DNA from: Rheinheimera baltica DSM 14885
GTDB taxonomy: Bacteria > Pseudomonadota > Gammaproteobacteria > Enterobacterales > Alteromonadaceae
Length of the DNA stretch: 64,000 bases
Assembly: GCF_000425345.1 (NCBI RefSeq)
Contig: NZ_AUDG01000008.1
Location: 1 to 64,000 of the forward strand
Direction: 5' to 3'
A program made the translations under genes and the position numbers. Below the pieces are notes generated by a model. It worked only from the letters and a program-made list of their open reading frames with translations, ran no database searches and was not told the origin of the DNA. Each line of letters begins with the position of its first letter. The stretch's first letter is position 1. Positions 41,035 to 49,681 of the stretch are shown here, in pieces.

Positions 41035-42051
41035 ATGATGGTGATTCGCCCTATCCGAGCGGATGATTACCCAGCGCTGTATGATATTGCAGTGGAGTCG
41101 GGTCATGGTTTTACATCTTTACCGGTGAACGAAGAACTGTTAATGCGTAAAATTAGCCGTTCTGAGCAATCCTTTGCAAAGGACGTAGATGCGCCTGGTG
41201 ATGAGGGGTATCTGTTTGTTTTACAAGATACTCAGACCGGAGAGATTTGCGGCACTAGTGCACTGGAAGCTGCCGTGGGGCTAGATGATGCATTTTATCA
41301 CTATCACCTGGGCAAAGTGGTGCATAGTTCACGTTCTTTGGGTGTATATAAGACGGTTGATATCTTAACACTATGTAATGATTACACGGGTGTTAGTGAG
41401 CTCTGCACGTTATTTTTACGCGAGAAACGCCGAGAAAAAAATAATGGCCGACTGCTGTCAAAAATGCGTTTTTTATTTTTAGCTGAGTTCGCGCAACGTT
41501 TTTCTGACAGAGTTATAGCAGAAATGCGTGGCGTGTCTAATGCTGATGGAAGCTCACCATTCTGGCAATGGTTGCAGGAACATTTTTTTAACGTTGATTT
41601 TCCAACAGCCGACTACTTAACTGGCATTGGACAAAAGGTGTTCATTGCGGAGTTAATGCCGAAGTATCCCATTTATGTTAGTTTGCTAAGTAAACAAGCG
41701 CAGGCAGTAATTGGTCATGTACATGACAAAACTAAACCCGCACTCGCGTTATTGCAATCTGAAGGTTTTTCCAGTCGGGGATATGTTGATATTTTTGATG
41801 CTGGTCCGACAGTTGAAGCACGTGTTGAACACATTCGATCAGTGCGCAATAGTCAAAGACTGCAAGTGCAAATTGGTCCGGTTATTCAAGGGCAGCCCTA
41901 TTTAGTCAGCAATACCAAGCTTGCAGATTTTCGCGCTACCTGGTTAGAACTGGCTGTCAACGAACAAAGTGAGCATGTCACCATGCCAGCCGAGGTTGCC
42001 GCTGCACTGCAAGTAAGTGTGGGTGATTGGGTTAGGGTAACCCGAATTTAA
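41035..42051 (+). CDS. astA: Arginine N-succinyltransferase AstA
   Basis: AstA starts arginine degradation by transferring succinyl from succinyl-CoA to arginine. The 338-residue protein opens MMVIRPIRADDYPALYDIAVESGHG and includes EEGYLFVLQDTQTGEICGTSALEAAVG-type sequence near 60, CTLFLREKRREKNNGRLLSKMRFLF near 122, and ALLQSEGFSSRGYVDIFDAGP near 235, all typical of the AstA (PF04958) family. It begins 86 bases after argD/astC with a GGAG-type ribosome site and is followed by astD after 30 bases. Confidence 0.95.
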   Translation: MMVIRPIRADDYPALYDIAVESGHGFTSLPVNEELLMRKISRSEQSFAKDVDAPGDEGYLFVLQDTQTGEICGTSALEAAVGLDDAFYHYHLGKVVHSSRSLGVYKTVDILTLCNDYTGVSELCTLFLREKRREKNNGRLLSKMRFLFLAEFAQRFSDRVIAEMRGVSNADGSSPFWQWLQEHFFNVDFPTADYLTGIGQKVFIAELMPKYPIYVSLLSKQAQAVIGHVHDKTKPALALLQSEGFSSRGYVDIFDAGPTVEARVEHIRSVRNSQRLQVQIGPVIQGQPYLVSNTKLADFRATWLELAVNEQSEHVTMPAEVAAALQVSVGDWVRVTRI

Positions 42052-42081
42052 GCCGGGGCAGTTATTTAACAGGGGGATTTA

Positions 42082-43551
42082 ATGAAACATGCGGAACAAT
42101 TTATAAATGGTCAGTGGTTACATGGCGAAGGTAATGTATTTAACTCGCTTGACCCGGCAAAAAACCTGCAAATTTGGCAGGGTAGCGCAGCGACAGCTAA
42201 CCAAATAGATTTGGCGGTTACGAGTGCTCGTCAGGCGCAATATCACTGGTCAGGTCTAACGTTTGAACAACGTGTAGTTGTAGTAAAAAAGTTTGCTGAA
42301 TTGCTAAGTGAAAACAAAGAAGCTATGGCGCTGTCAATAGCTGAGGAGACGGGTAAACCTTTATGGGAAGCGCGAACTGAAATTGGCGCAATGATTGGCA
42401 AAATTGACATCTCTGTGCGCGCTTACCAGGAACGTACCGGCAGCAAAGAAAATCCTATGCCACAGGGACGGGCTTTTATCCGACATAAGCCTCATGGCAT
42501 TGTCGCGGTGTTTGGGCCTTACAACTTCCCTGGACATTTGCCAAATGGACATATCGTTCCTGCACTTTTAGCGGGCAATGCGGTATTGTTTAAACCGTCT
42601 GAATTGACACCCAAAGTAGCAGAAGATACGGTTAAGTTGTGGCAACAGGCTGGTATTCCTGCTGGCGTGTTGAGTTTATTACAAGGCGAGGTTGAAACAG
42701 GCAAGGCGATCGCCAGTCACAACGGCGTAGACGGTATTTTCTTCACCGGTAGCTCACGTACAGGCCACTATCTGCATCAGCAATTTGCTGGTCGGCCGGA
42801 TAAAATCCTTGCGCTGGAAATGGGCGGTAATAACCCACTGATTGTGCAGGATGTAGCAAATATTGATGCAACTGTGCATGACATAGTGCAGTCAGCTTTT
42901 ATTTCTTCAGGCCAGCGCTGTACCTGTGCCCGTAAACTGTATTTGCCGACAGGTGAACAGGGCGATGCTATTTTAGCGCGCTTACTTGAAGTCAGCCGCA
43001 ATATTAAAGTGGGTTTATATGATGCTGCCGAGCAGCCGTTTATGGGCTCAATGATTTCAGTTGCTGCAGCCAAAGGTATGTTAGCTGTGCAACAACAATT
43101 AGCTGAATCAGGTGGCGAAATCTTACTGGAAATGCGCCATATCGATGAAAGTACAGCCTTGGTTAGCCCGGGTATTGTTGAGTGTACAGCGATTGCAAAC
43201 TTTCCGGATGATGAACATTTTGGCCCATTGCTAAAAGTATTCCGCTTCACTGACTTTGATCAGGCTATTGATAGTGCGAACAGCACCCAATTTGGTTTGT
43301 CTGCAGGGTTGTTAAGTGACAGCGCTGATCTGTATCAGCATTTTTTCCGTCGCATCCGTGCTGGCATTGTAAATTGGAACCGTCCTATCACAGGTGCAAG
43401 CTCAGCAGCACCATTTGGCGGGATTGGCGCCAGTGGCAACCATCGTGCCAGTGCATACTATGCGGCTGATTATTGCGCCTACCCTGTAGCATCTGTGGAA
43501 CTGGAGCAGGTTGTGATGCCGGAGCAGCTATCCCCTGGCTTGAGTTTTTAG
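42082..43551 (+). CDS. astD: Succinylglutamate semialdehyde dehydrogenase AstD
   Basis: AstD oxidises N-succinylglutamate semialdehyde to succinylglutamate with NAD+. The 489-residue aldehyde dehydrogenase has [19 protein letters not shown] near 147, [15 protein letters not shown] near 220, the general base Glu in [11 protein letters not shown], and catalytic Cys280 in [14 protein letters not shown]. Last of argD/astC-astA-astD; a terminator follows. The genes for AstB and AstE, needed to complete the pathway, are not in the window. Confidence 0.95.
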   Translation: MKHAEQFINGQWLHGEGNVFNSLDPAKNLQIWQGSAATANQIDLAVTSARQAQYHWSGLTFEQRVVVVKKFAELLSENKEAMALSIAEETGKPLWEARTEIGAMIGKIDISVRAYQERTGSKENPMPQGRAFIRHKPHGIVAVFGPYNFPGHLPNGHIVPALLAGNAVLFKPSELTPKVAEDTVKLWQQAGIPAGVLSLLQGEVETGKAIASHNGVDGIFFTGSSRTGHYLHQQFAGRPDKILALEMGGNNPLIVQDVANIDATVHDIVQSAFISSGQRCTCARKLYLPTGEQGDAILARLLEVSRNIKVGLYDAAEQPFMGSMISVAAAKGMLAVQQQLAESGGEILLEMRHIDESTALVSPGIVECTAIANFPDDEHFGPLLKVFRFTDFDQAIDSANSTQFGLSAGLLSDSADLYQHFFRRIRAGIVNWNRPITGASSAAPFGGIGASGNHRASAYYAADYCAYPVASVELEQVVMPEQLSPGLSF

Positions 43552-43572
43552 TCAATTAGAAAATAAATATGG

Positions 43573-43600
43573 TCGGGGCTAAGGCCCCGATTTGTTTTCT
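43573..43600 (+). terminator. Terminator after astD
   Basis: TCGGGGC (43573-43579), TAAG, GCCCCGA (43584-43590), then TTTGTTTTCT: a GC-rich stem and T-rich tail 21 bases after the astD stop, a typical Rho-independent terminator. Confidence 0.85.
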
Positions 43601-43671
43601 ACGCCAGATTTTGCTTAAATAACTAAAACTTATTGGTGTTTTTTGCCAGCAGCTCAGGTGCATAGCAACTT

Positions 43672-44016
43672 ATGGTCACAGACAAACCCGGATACGAGCA
43701 TTTGATCCAGTTTCTGACTGAACATTTAGCGTTGTTTGAAACGGCCAGTAGTGCAGACGGAAAAACCATAGGCGAGTTGCTTGAAGAATCCATTGCCGAG
43801 CAGATTATTACATTGTGCACCCAACATACCTCCTTAGAAATGAACCATCGCAGTATGATTATCCGTGAAGTAGATGGCATTATGTATGATTTTCAGGAAG
43901 TGCTATCCAGTGTTTTGGAGAAAAATGCCACTACGCAACAAGCTGAACTTATCAACGAAATCTCTCTGTTAATCAAAAACCTGTTCGACACCGCTATAGC
44001 GGACTTACTAGATTAG
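43672..44016 (+). CDS. Conserved hypothetical protein, DUF3802-like
   Basis: A 114-residue acidic, all-helical-looking protein: MVTDKPGYEHLIQFLTEHLALFE, EQIITLCTQHTSLEMNHRSMIIREVDGIMYDFQEVLSSVL, LINEISLLIKNLFDTAIADLLD. No signal peptide or membrane helix. The sequence and its place after astD resemble the DUF3802 family of Alteromonadales and Shewanella, which has no known role; I recall this resemblance rather than having a search behind it. Confidence 0.7.
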   Translation: MVTDKPGYEHLIQFLTEHLALFETASSADGKTIGELLEESIAEQIITLCTQHTSLEMNHRSMIIREVDGIMYDFQEVLSSVLEKNATTQQAELINEISLLIKNLFDTAIADLLD

Positions 44017-44099
44017 ACATAATTCGACTACAAATGTGCTAGATACCTGCGTGGCTTTTACGTAGAATAACGGCCTTATTTTTCAGGCTGGGGTTTGTA

Positions 44100-44528
44100 A
44101 TGGAAGCAAAGGTCAAATGGCACGCTAACAACACCTTTATCGGGCACTCAGGCAGTGGCCACTCAGTGGTGTTTGATGGAAATAAAGAAGGCAGTTGTGC
44201 ACCCAGTCCCATGGAAATGGTATTAATGGCAGCAGGAGCCTGCTCCTCAGTAGACGTTGTGAGTATCCTGAAAAAATCCCGTCAACAAGTCGTCGACTGT
44301 GAAGTAAAGCTCAGCGGCGAACGTGCAGAAACAATCCCTAAGGTATTTACCAAAATACATCTTCATTTTGAGGTGACGGGATTTAATCTGAATGAAAAAC
44401 AGGTAGAGCGCGCTGTGCAGTTGTCTGCTGACAAATACTGTTCAGTGTCAATTATGTTATCGGGCAGTGTAACGGTAACGCATTCATACAGTGTAAAAGC
44501 GTCGGAATTATCACCGACAGCAGAATAA
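44100..44528 (+). CDS. yhfA: OsmC family protein YhfA
   Basis: A 142-residue OsmC/Ohr-fold protein of the YhfA subgroup. APSPMEMVLMAAGACSSVDVVSIL, RQQVVDCEVKLSGERAETIPKVF and LSADKYCSVSIML are nearly identical to E. coli YhfA. Two cysteines (near 48 and 116) sit where OsmC proteins have their peroxidatic pair, so thiol peroxidase activity is possible. In E. coli yhfA lies beside crp; no crp is next to it here, and speD follows instead. Confidence 0.92.
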   Translation: MEAKVKWHANNTFIGHSGSGHSVVFDGNKEGSCAPSPMEMVLMAAGACSSVDVVSILKKSRQQVVDCEVKLSGERAETIPKVFTKIHLHFEVTGFNLNEKQVERAVQLSADKYCSVSIMLSGSVTVTHSYSVKASELSPTAE

Positions 44529-44582
44529 CAGTGAATATTTAGTTTATAACCGGTGATCGGTTTTTTGCGGAGAAAATGTTAA

Positions 44583-45392
44583 GTGGTTAAGCCTTTTGAA
44601 AAATTGAAACTACACGGGTTCAATAACCTGACAAAAAGTCTGAGTTTCAGTCTTTATGACATTTGCTATGCTAAAACTGAGCAGCACCGTCAGGAATATA
44701 TCGAATATATCGATGAGCAATACAATGCCGACCGTTTAACCGACATTCTAACCGAGGTCACCGATATTATCGGCGCCAATATTCTGAATGTGGCACGGCA
44801 GGATTACGACCCTCAAGGGGCCAGCGTCACTATTTTGGTTAGCGAAGAGCCGGTATTAGTTGACCCTGACAATTCCGAGAATCCGGGGCCAAGGCCTGAC
44901 GCAGTTGTCGCTCATCTTGATAAAAGCCATATTTGTGTACATACCTACCCGGAAATTCACCCGCACGATGGTATCTGTACTTTTAGAGCTGATATTGAGG
45001 TTTCTACCTGCGGTATTATATCGCCACTTAAAGCACTTAACTTCCTGATCCACAGCTTTGAATCAGACATAGTAACTGTCGATTACCGCGTACGCGGGTT
45101 TACTCGCGATATCAGCGGCACTAAACACTATATTGATCATCCGATTACCTCCATTCAGAACTTTATGGACGCAGACACTAAGCGTGCATTCCAGATGATC
45201 GATGTAAATGTGTATCAGGAAAACCTGTTCCATACAAAGATGATGTTAAAAGAGGCTGATCTGAACAACTATTTGTTTGGTATGGGCACAGACTCTATGA
45301 CTGACGAAGAGCAAAAAACAATCAGCAAAAAAGTGTTTCGTGAAATGCGTGAAATCTTCTATGGCCGTAATTTACCTGATATGAAGCAATAG
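44583..45392 (+). CDS. speD: S-adenosylmethionine decarboxylase proenzyme SpeD
   Basis: SpeD decarboxylates SAM to give the aminopropyl donor for spermidine. The 269-residue proenzyme (GTG start) is the large gammaproteobacterial form: [40 protein letters not shown], and the self-cleavage site [12 protein letters not shown] with Ser115, which becomes the pyruvoyl group. The C-terminal [16 protein letters not shown] is typical. dusA begins at the base after its stop codon. Spermidine synthase (speE) is not adjacent. Confidence 0.96.
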   Translation: MVKPFEKLKLHGFNNLTKSLSFSLYDICYAKTEQHRQEYIEYIDEQYNADRLTDILTEVTDIIGANILNVARQDYDPQGASVTILVSEEPVLVDPDNSENPGPRPDAVVAHLDKSHICVHTYPEIHPHDGICTFRADIEVSTCGIISPLKALNFLIHSFESDIVTVDYRVRGFTRDISGTKHYIDHPITSIQNFMDADTKRAFQMIDVNVYQENLFHTKMMLKEADLNNYLFGMGTDSMTDEEQKTISKKVFREMREIFYGRNLPDMKQ

Positions 45393-46388
45393 ATGACTAC
45401 CCCTGGGTTTATTGACCACAAGTTTTCTGTTGCGCCAATGCTGGATTGGACCGATAAGCATTGCCGCTATTTTCATCGCTTGCTTAGCCAGCATGCCGTG
45501 CTCTATACCGAAATGGTGACGACCGGCGCTATTATTCATGGTAGCGGTGATTATCTTGACTTCAATACTGAAGAGCATCCGGTGGTATTGCAACTAGGCG
45601 GCTCTAATGCTGCTGATATGGCACACTGTGCCAAACTGGCACAGCTGCGTGGCTACGATGCCGTTAATATTAATGTAGGTTGCCCGTCAGATAGAGTGCA
45701 AAATGGTATGTTCGGTGCCTGCTTGATGGCGCAGCCATCACTCGTGGCTGACTGCATTAAAGCTATGCAAGACGTGGTTAGTATTCCGGTAACGGTGAAA
45801 ACCCGTATTGGAATTGATGATTCTGATGACTATCAGTTTTTACAGGATTTTGTCCAGACAATAGCTGATGCAGGTTGTCAGCAACTTATTGTACATGCCC
45901 GCAAAGCATGGCTGAAAGGCTTAAGCCCAAAAGAAAACCGAGAAGTACCTCCTTTAAATTATGAAAGGGTGCATCAGTTAAAGTATGAGTTTCCCCAGCT
46001 CAATATCAGCCTTAATGGTGGCGTGAAAACGCTGCAACAGGCAAAAGAACAATTGCTCTTTCTAGATGGTGTTATGGTAGGGCGAGAAGCCTATACCAAC
46101 CCGATGCTACTCAGTGACGTTGATCAGCTAATTTATGGTAAGCCTGATGTTGGGCGAACTCCTCAGCAGGTTGTGATGGACATGTTGCCTTACATCGAGC
46201 GTCAAATGTCACATGGTGCAAGATTTTGGCACATAGCGCGTCATATGCTTGGTTTGTTTCAGGGGCTGCCTGGTGCCAGACAATGGCGACGTTTGCTCAG
46301 TGAGCAAGGGCATTTTGCCGATGCCAAGCCAGAGCTTTTATTGCAGGCTTTAGCCAAAATAAAACCCGTTGCAGAATTGACCAATTGA
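45393..46388 (+). CDS. dusA: tRNA-dihydrouridine(20/20a) synthase DusA
   Basis: DusA reduces uridines 20 and 20a in tRNA D-loops with FMN and NADPH. The 331-residue protein shows FSVAPMLDWTDKHCRYFHRLL, LYTEMVTTGAIIHG, QLGGSNAADMAHCAKLA, INVGCPSDRVQNGMFGACLM with the catalytic Cys, and VHARKAWLKGLSPKENREVPPL. These are DusA rather than DusB/C features. It abuts speD without a gap and ends 32 bases before a strong terminator. Confidence 0.96.
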   Translation: MTTPGFIDHKFSVAPMLDWTDKHCRYFHRLLSQHAVLYTEMVTTGAIIHGSGDYLDFNTEEHPVVLQLGGSNAADMAHCAKLAQLRGYDAVNINVGCPSDRVQNGMFGACLMAQPSLVADCIKAMQDVVSIPVTVKTRIGIDDSDDYQFLQDFVQTIADAGCQQLIVHARKAWLKGLSPKENREVPPLNYERVHQLKYEFPQLNISLNGGVKTLQQAKEQLLFLDGVMVGREAYTNPMLLSDVDQLIYGKPDVGRTPQQVVMDMLPYIERQMSHGARFWHIARHMLGLFQGLPGARQWRRLLSEQGHFADAKPELLLQALAKIKPVAELTN

Positions 46389-46420
46389 TTAGCTAATTAC
46401 ACTAATATTTGGTTTTATTT

Positions 46421-46456
46421 AAAGGCGAGCGTTGGGGATAATGCTCGCCTTTTTTT
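46421..46456 (+). terminator. Terminator after dusA
   Basis: AAAGGCGAGC (46421-46430), a 12-base loop, GCTCGCCTTT (46443-46452) continuing in a T-run to 46456: a perfect ten-pair stem with T-tract. Confidence 0.92.
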
Positions 46457-46570
46457 ATTGTTTTTATATATCAATCACTTACTGATTTTTGGTTGGTTGG
46501 CACACCTCTTGAAACATTTCTTGAAATAGTAACGCTGTAACCCAGGTTAATGACATTCAAGGAAACGATA

Positions 46571-46840
46571 ATGAACACTCTAACCGCTGTAGTAGCCATT
46601 GCTACACTGACGACAGGTATTTACAGTAACGATGTTGCTGCAAAGACGGTTTCGGAACAAATACGAGCTGATATTGAAATACAATTGACTGAATTGCATC
46701 AGGATACTCAGCGACAAACAAAAATGGCGATGACTAAAAGTAGTATTGATTTGCTCGCTATGCTGACTGCTGAACAAGACGTTGCCGCTGCAATATTTGC
46801 AACGAAAACGATTCGTACATCAAATAGTATGGCTGATTAA
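46571..46840 (+). CDS. Small exported protein of unknown function
   Basis: From ATG 46571 the frame gives 89 residues: MNTLTAVVAIATLTTGIYSNDVAA looks like a signal peptide or anchor, followed by a polar helical stretch SEQIRADIEIQLTELHQDTQRQ. No cysteine and no known domain. ATG 46571 follows AAGGAAAC and is preferred over an in-frame Met at 46550. It is the first of four short closely spaced ORFs ending in a PspC-domain gene. Confidence 0.6.
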   Translation: MNTLTAVVAIATLTTGIYSNDVAAKTVSEQIRADIEIQLTELHQDTQRQTKMAMTKSSIDLLAMLTAEQDVAAAIFATKTIRTSNSMAD

Positions 46841-46843
46841 ATT

Positions 46844-46969
46844 ATGTCTTTATATTCAAACTGGTTACTACTGATTTACCTAAGCCCGGTGTTAAGCATT
46901 ATTCCCGTTATGCTGTTGTGGCAAACCATGTCACCAATGGCCACACTTTGGCATAAATGGCGTGTTTAG
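46844..46969 (+). CDS. Very small membrane protein (41 residues)
   Basis: ATG 46844 opens a 41-codon frame: MSLYSNWLLLIYLSPVLSII, then PVMLLWQTMSPMATLWHKW, mostly hydrophobic, likely one membrane helix. It starts 3 bases after the previous stop and is followed 10 bases later by another small ORF with a good ribosome site. No homology is recognised; support comes from operon spacing and composition. Confidence 0.4.
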   Translation: MSLYSNWLLLIYLSPVLSIIPVMLLWQTMSPMATLWHKWRV

Positions 46970-46979
46970 CAGGGGAAAG

Positions 46980-47084
46980 ATGATGATATGGATGCAGACT
47001 GAATTAATCGCATTTGGCATGTTCAGCATTGAAATGCTTATAACAAAGTTAATTTATCGCAAATCAGAGTTATTGGGAGACTAA
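46980..47084 (+). CDS. Very small protein (34 residues) upstream of PspC gene
   Basis: ATG 46980 is preceded by AGGGGAAAG and opens 34 codons: MMIWMQTELIAFGMFSIEML, then ITKLIYRKSELLGD. A Met-rich hydrophobic start and basic end suggest a small membrane-associated peptide. The stop is 3 bases before the PspC gene, whose ribosome site GGGAG is inside this ORF's last codons. It may be a translational leader for PspC rather than a functional protein. Confidence 0.4.
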   Translation: MMIWMQTELIAFGMFSIEMLITKLIYRKSELLGD

Positions 47085-47087
47085 AAA

Positions 47088-47285
47088 ATGGCTACTTATG
47101 ATACAGACCGTTGGTATTGTGCTCGAGCTTACCGCAAAGTGTTTGGAGTTTGCGCTGGTTTTGCTGGTTATTATCAACAACCACGCTGGTTGATCAGGGC
47201 ATTAGCGGTGCTACTGTTGATTACAATACCGGTGGCAACGATTGTGGCTTATTTAGTTGCTGCGGTGATTTTGCCTGACCGATGA
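47088..47285 (+). CDS. PspC-domain membrane protein
   Basis: A 65-residue PspC-domain protein: WYCARAYRKVFGVCAGFAGYYQQPRWLIRALAVLLLITIP, where VCAGFAGYY and one or two membrane helices (LAVLLLITIPVATIVAYLVAAVIL) match the PspC family. In enterobacteria PspC with PspB senses inner-membrane stress and binds PspA. No pspA, pspB or pspF is adjacent. GGGAG lies upstream of ATG 47088. Role in envelope stress is inferred from the family. Confidence 0.85.
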   Translation: MATYDTDRWYCARAYRKVFGVCAGFAGYYQQPRWLIRALAVLLLITIPVATIVAYLVAAVILPDR

Positions 47286-47375
47286 TACTCATACGGCGCA
47301 TTTGCTGAAGGTTACAGGCTGTGAACCAGTGTAAACTGGTGTAAGATAAAGCTGTGACTTGTAAGGAGAAATAAA

Positions 47376-47807
47376 ATGCGATGTTTATTTATGGCCTTGT
47401 TGCTGCTAAGTGCGCAAGGATACGCTGCAGACAATACCATGCTCAGCATCGAGCAAGGTGAAATACGTCAACCCATGCCCGGCCGCACGGTCACAGTTGG
47501 ATATTTTACCTTATACAATGCATCAAGTCAGGCAGCCAGCCTGATCAACGTGAGTTCCCCTGCCTTTTCTCGCGCTGAGTTACATCAGCATAGCCATAAA
47601 GATGGCATGATGCGTATGGAACAAATAGACACAATAGACGTACCTGCAAACGGCAGTATTACTTTGGCACCCGGTGGACTGCATCTGATGTTGTTTGAGC
47701 CAACAACAACATTAGAACCTGGTCAATTGGTTGATGTAGTGTTGCATTTCGCGGATGAGCAGCAACTGGCTTTGTCGTTGCCAGTGGTTGCAATGCCAAA
47801 ACGTTAA
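47376..47807 (+). CDS. PCuAC family periplasmic copper chaperone
   Basis: A 143-residue protein with a signal peptide (CLFMALLLLSAQGYAAD). The mature part is a PCu(A)C domain: GRTVTVGYFTLYNASSQAASLINVSS, with metal ligands ELHQHSHKDGMMRMEQ (His70/72/74, Met78-81) and GGLHLMLF (His103, Met105). Such proteins carry Cu(I) to cytochrome oxidase. AAGGAG lies seven bases before the start. It is followed by a DUF2333 gene at 11 bases and may be co-transcribed with it. Confidence 0.9.
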   Translation: MRCLFMALLLLSAQGYAADNTMLSIEQGEIRQPMPGRTVTVGYFTLYNASSQAASLINVSSPAFSRAELHQHSHKDGMMRMEQIDTIDVPANGSITLAPGGLHLMLFEPTTTLEPGQLVDVVLHFADEQQLALSLPVVAMPKR

Positions 47808-47818
47808 AGGATAGCAAT

Positions 47819-48796
47819 ATGTTTAGTACCAGACTGATGGGTTCTGCGGTTGCAGTGCTCTTTATACTACTTTACCTCACTGGCTGGTGGGTGAGTCGCG
47901 AGCCTGCAATGTTGGTTGATGAAATTGATCAAAGCCGACAACAGTTGGGTGATTCCGCTATTGTTGGATACAACACTACAACTGCGTTGATTCGGGTAAG
48001 CGAAACCTTGCTGGATAAAAATGGTGGCTACTTATCGAATGACGTTATGCCGCCATTTGTTCTCTTAGATAATATGCCTGCTTGGGAACTGGGTGTACTT
48101 GAAATGTCTCGCGATTTAGCACTTGCTCTGCGCAAAGATCTTAGTCGATCACAATCGCAGTCTACCGAAAATGAGTTTTTAAAAGTTGCTCAACCGATGT
48201 TTAATATTGATCACAGTAGCTGGGCTATTCCAAGTGCTGAATCTGAGTACCGTAAGGCTATAGCACAGTTGTATTTGTACCGTTCTGAGTTGATGGATCC
48301 AGCGCGGCCTGACAGCCAGTTTTATGCTCGGGCGGATAACTTGCGGGATTGGTTAAAAGCAGTTGAAAAGCGCCTAGGAAGTTATTCTCAACGCTTGAGT
48401 GCCAGTGTTGGTCAAGATAGGCTGAATACTGACTTGGCTGGCGACGCGACGGCTCGACAATCTACGTTAACGCCAGCCAATATGATGATTAAAACCAGTT
48501 GGTGGAAGCTCGATGACGAGTTTTACGAAGCGCGGGGAGCGAGCTGGGCGTTGTTACATTTCTTAAAAGCCGTGGAAGTTGATTTTGCTGATGTGCTGGA
48601 GCGCAAGAATGCAATGGTAAGCCTTCGGCAGATTATTCGTGAGCTTGAAGCTACCCAACAAGCTGTTTGGAGTCCAATGATACTGAACGGCAGTGGTTTT
48701 GGACTAATGGCTAATCATAGCTTGGTAATGGCGAACTACATATCCAGGGCGAATGCAGCACTGATAGACCTGTCTGAACTATTAACACAAGGGTAA
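47819..48796 (+). CDS. DUF2333 family membrane protein
   Basis: A 325-residue protein with one N-terminal membrane helix (GSAVAVLFILLYLTGWWVS) and a large, mainly helical domain. GYNTTTALIRVSETLLDKNGGYLSNDVMPP and WELGVLEMSRDLALALRKDLSRS match the DUF2333 family of proteobacteria. No catalytic motif is visible; probably periplasmic. It follows PCuAC by 11 bases and precedes the TIGR04219 gene by 8, so the three look like one operon. Confidence 0.87.
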   Translation: MFSTRLMGSAVAVLFILLYLTGWWVSREPAMLVDEIDQSRQQLGDSAIVGYNTTTALIRVSETLLDKNGGYLSNDVMPPFVLLDNMPAWELGVLEMSRDLALALRKDLSRSQSQSTENEFLKVAQPMFNIDHSSWAIPSAESEYRKAIAQLYLYRSELMDPARPDSQFYARADNLRDWLKAVEKRLGSYSQRLSASVGQDRLNTDLAGDATARQSTLTPANMMIKTSWWKLDDEFYEARGASWALLHFLKAVEVDFADVLERKNAMVSLRQIIRELEATQQAVWSPMILNGSGFGLMANHSLVMANYISRANAALIDLSELLTQG

Positions 48797-48804
48797 ATAT
48801 ACGC

Positions 48805-49563
48805 ATGAAGAAAACAGTACTGTGGCTATCGCTAAGTAGCGTGTTGTTTAGTGGTGTTGCCACGGCAGATACGCTGCTTGGTCTTTATCTTGGCGCTGAT
48901 GGCTGGCGCACATCTACAACAGGTCGTTTCGCGGATACTGAGCAACTGCAAGATTTTAACTTTGCGGATAAAACACAATCGTCGTTTTATCTTGCTTTTG
49001 AACATCCTGTTCCCTTAGTACCCAATATACGCATACAACGGAATGATTTGACTTCATCAGGTGCGACACAACTGGATGTAAATTTTAGTTTTGCCGGTGA
49101 GCAATTTGCGCAGGGAAGTCAGATAAACAATCACATTGATTTTACCAGCACAGATTATGTGTTGTATTACGAGGTTTTGGACAACGATTTAATTAGCATT
49201 GATTTAGGTGTTAGCGCTAAACATCTTGATGGTACTGTCGCTATAAAGGAACAGGGTACCAGCGATGTTATGGCTACAGAGGACATTTCGACACTGTTGC
49301 CAATGTTATACAGTTCAGTTCATATAGGGTTGCCGCTAACAGGGTTAGATCTGTTTGCTCAGGGTAGTTTTGTGTCATACGATGGTAGTCGCCTTTACGA
49401 TATGCAGGCCGGTATTGCTTATACTTTAATAGATAATATTGCTGTTGATCTGCGACTAAAAACCGGATACAGAGCTGTTAATTTGCAGCTTGATAACATA
49501 GATGATGTTTATGCCGACCTCGATTTTAGCGGTGTTTTTGCTGGAATAGAATTACATTTTTAA
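48805..49563 (+). CDS. TIGR04219 family outer-membrane beta-barrel protein
   Basis: A 252-residue protein with a signal peptide (TVLWLSLSSVLFSGVATA) and mature start DTLLGLYLGADGWRTSTTGRF. Alternating strands, aromatic girdles and a C-terminal FAGIELHF fit an outer-membrane barrel; DTLLG.Y.GA..W is typical of TIGR04219. Function unknown. A long hairpin follows the stop. Confidence 0.87.
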   Translation: MKKTVLWLSLSSVLFSGVATADTLLGLYLGADGWRTSTTGRFADTEQLQDFNFADKTQSSFYLAFEHPVPLVPNIRIQRNDLTSSGATQLDVNFSFAGEQFAQGSQINNHIDFTSTDYVLYYEVLDNDLISIDLGVSAKHLDGTVAIKEQGTSDVMATEDISTLLPMLYSSVHIGLPLTGLDLFAQGSFVSYDGSRLYDMQAGIAYTLIDNIAVDLRLKTGYRAVNLQLDNIDDVYADLDFSGVFAGIELHF

Positions 49564-49568
49564 ACTAT

Positions 49569-49597
49569 GGCATGGTGAGGCTTTGCCGCACCATGCC
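49569..49597 (+). terminator. Hairpin after the TIGR04219 gene
   Basis: GGCATGGTG-A-GGC, TTT, GCC-G-CACCATGCC: twelve pairs with one mismatch, 5 bases after the stop, followed by the T-rich TAGTGTTATTCTGTTGTTG. A likely terminator of the PCuAC operon. Confidence 0.75.
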
Positions 49598-49681
49598 TAG
49601 TGTTATTCTGTTGTTGTTAGCTTGTTACCCCAATGGAATAGTTTTATAGTTATTACAATGATATTGAGCTAGGGTGCTATT

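Noticed and set aside
42777-43250. 157-codon minus-strand ORF within astD
   Set aside because: Shadow of a conserved dehydrogenase in another frame; Ser/Cys-rich and without any recognisable motif.
46508-46547. Sigma-32-like promoter (CTTGAAA repeated, then CCCAGGT) before the small-ORF cluster
   Set aside because: The -35-like part matches, but the -10 differs from CCCCATNT; the evidence is too weak to list as a feature.
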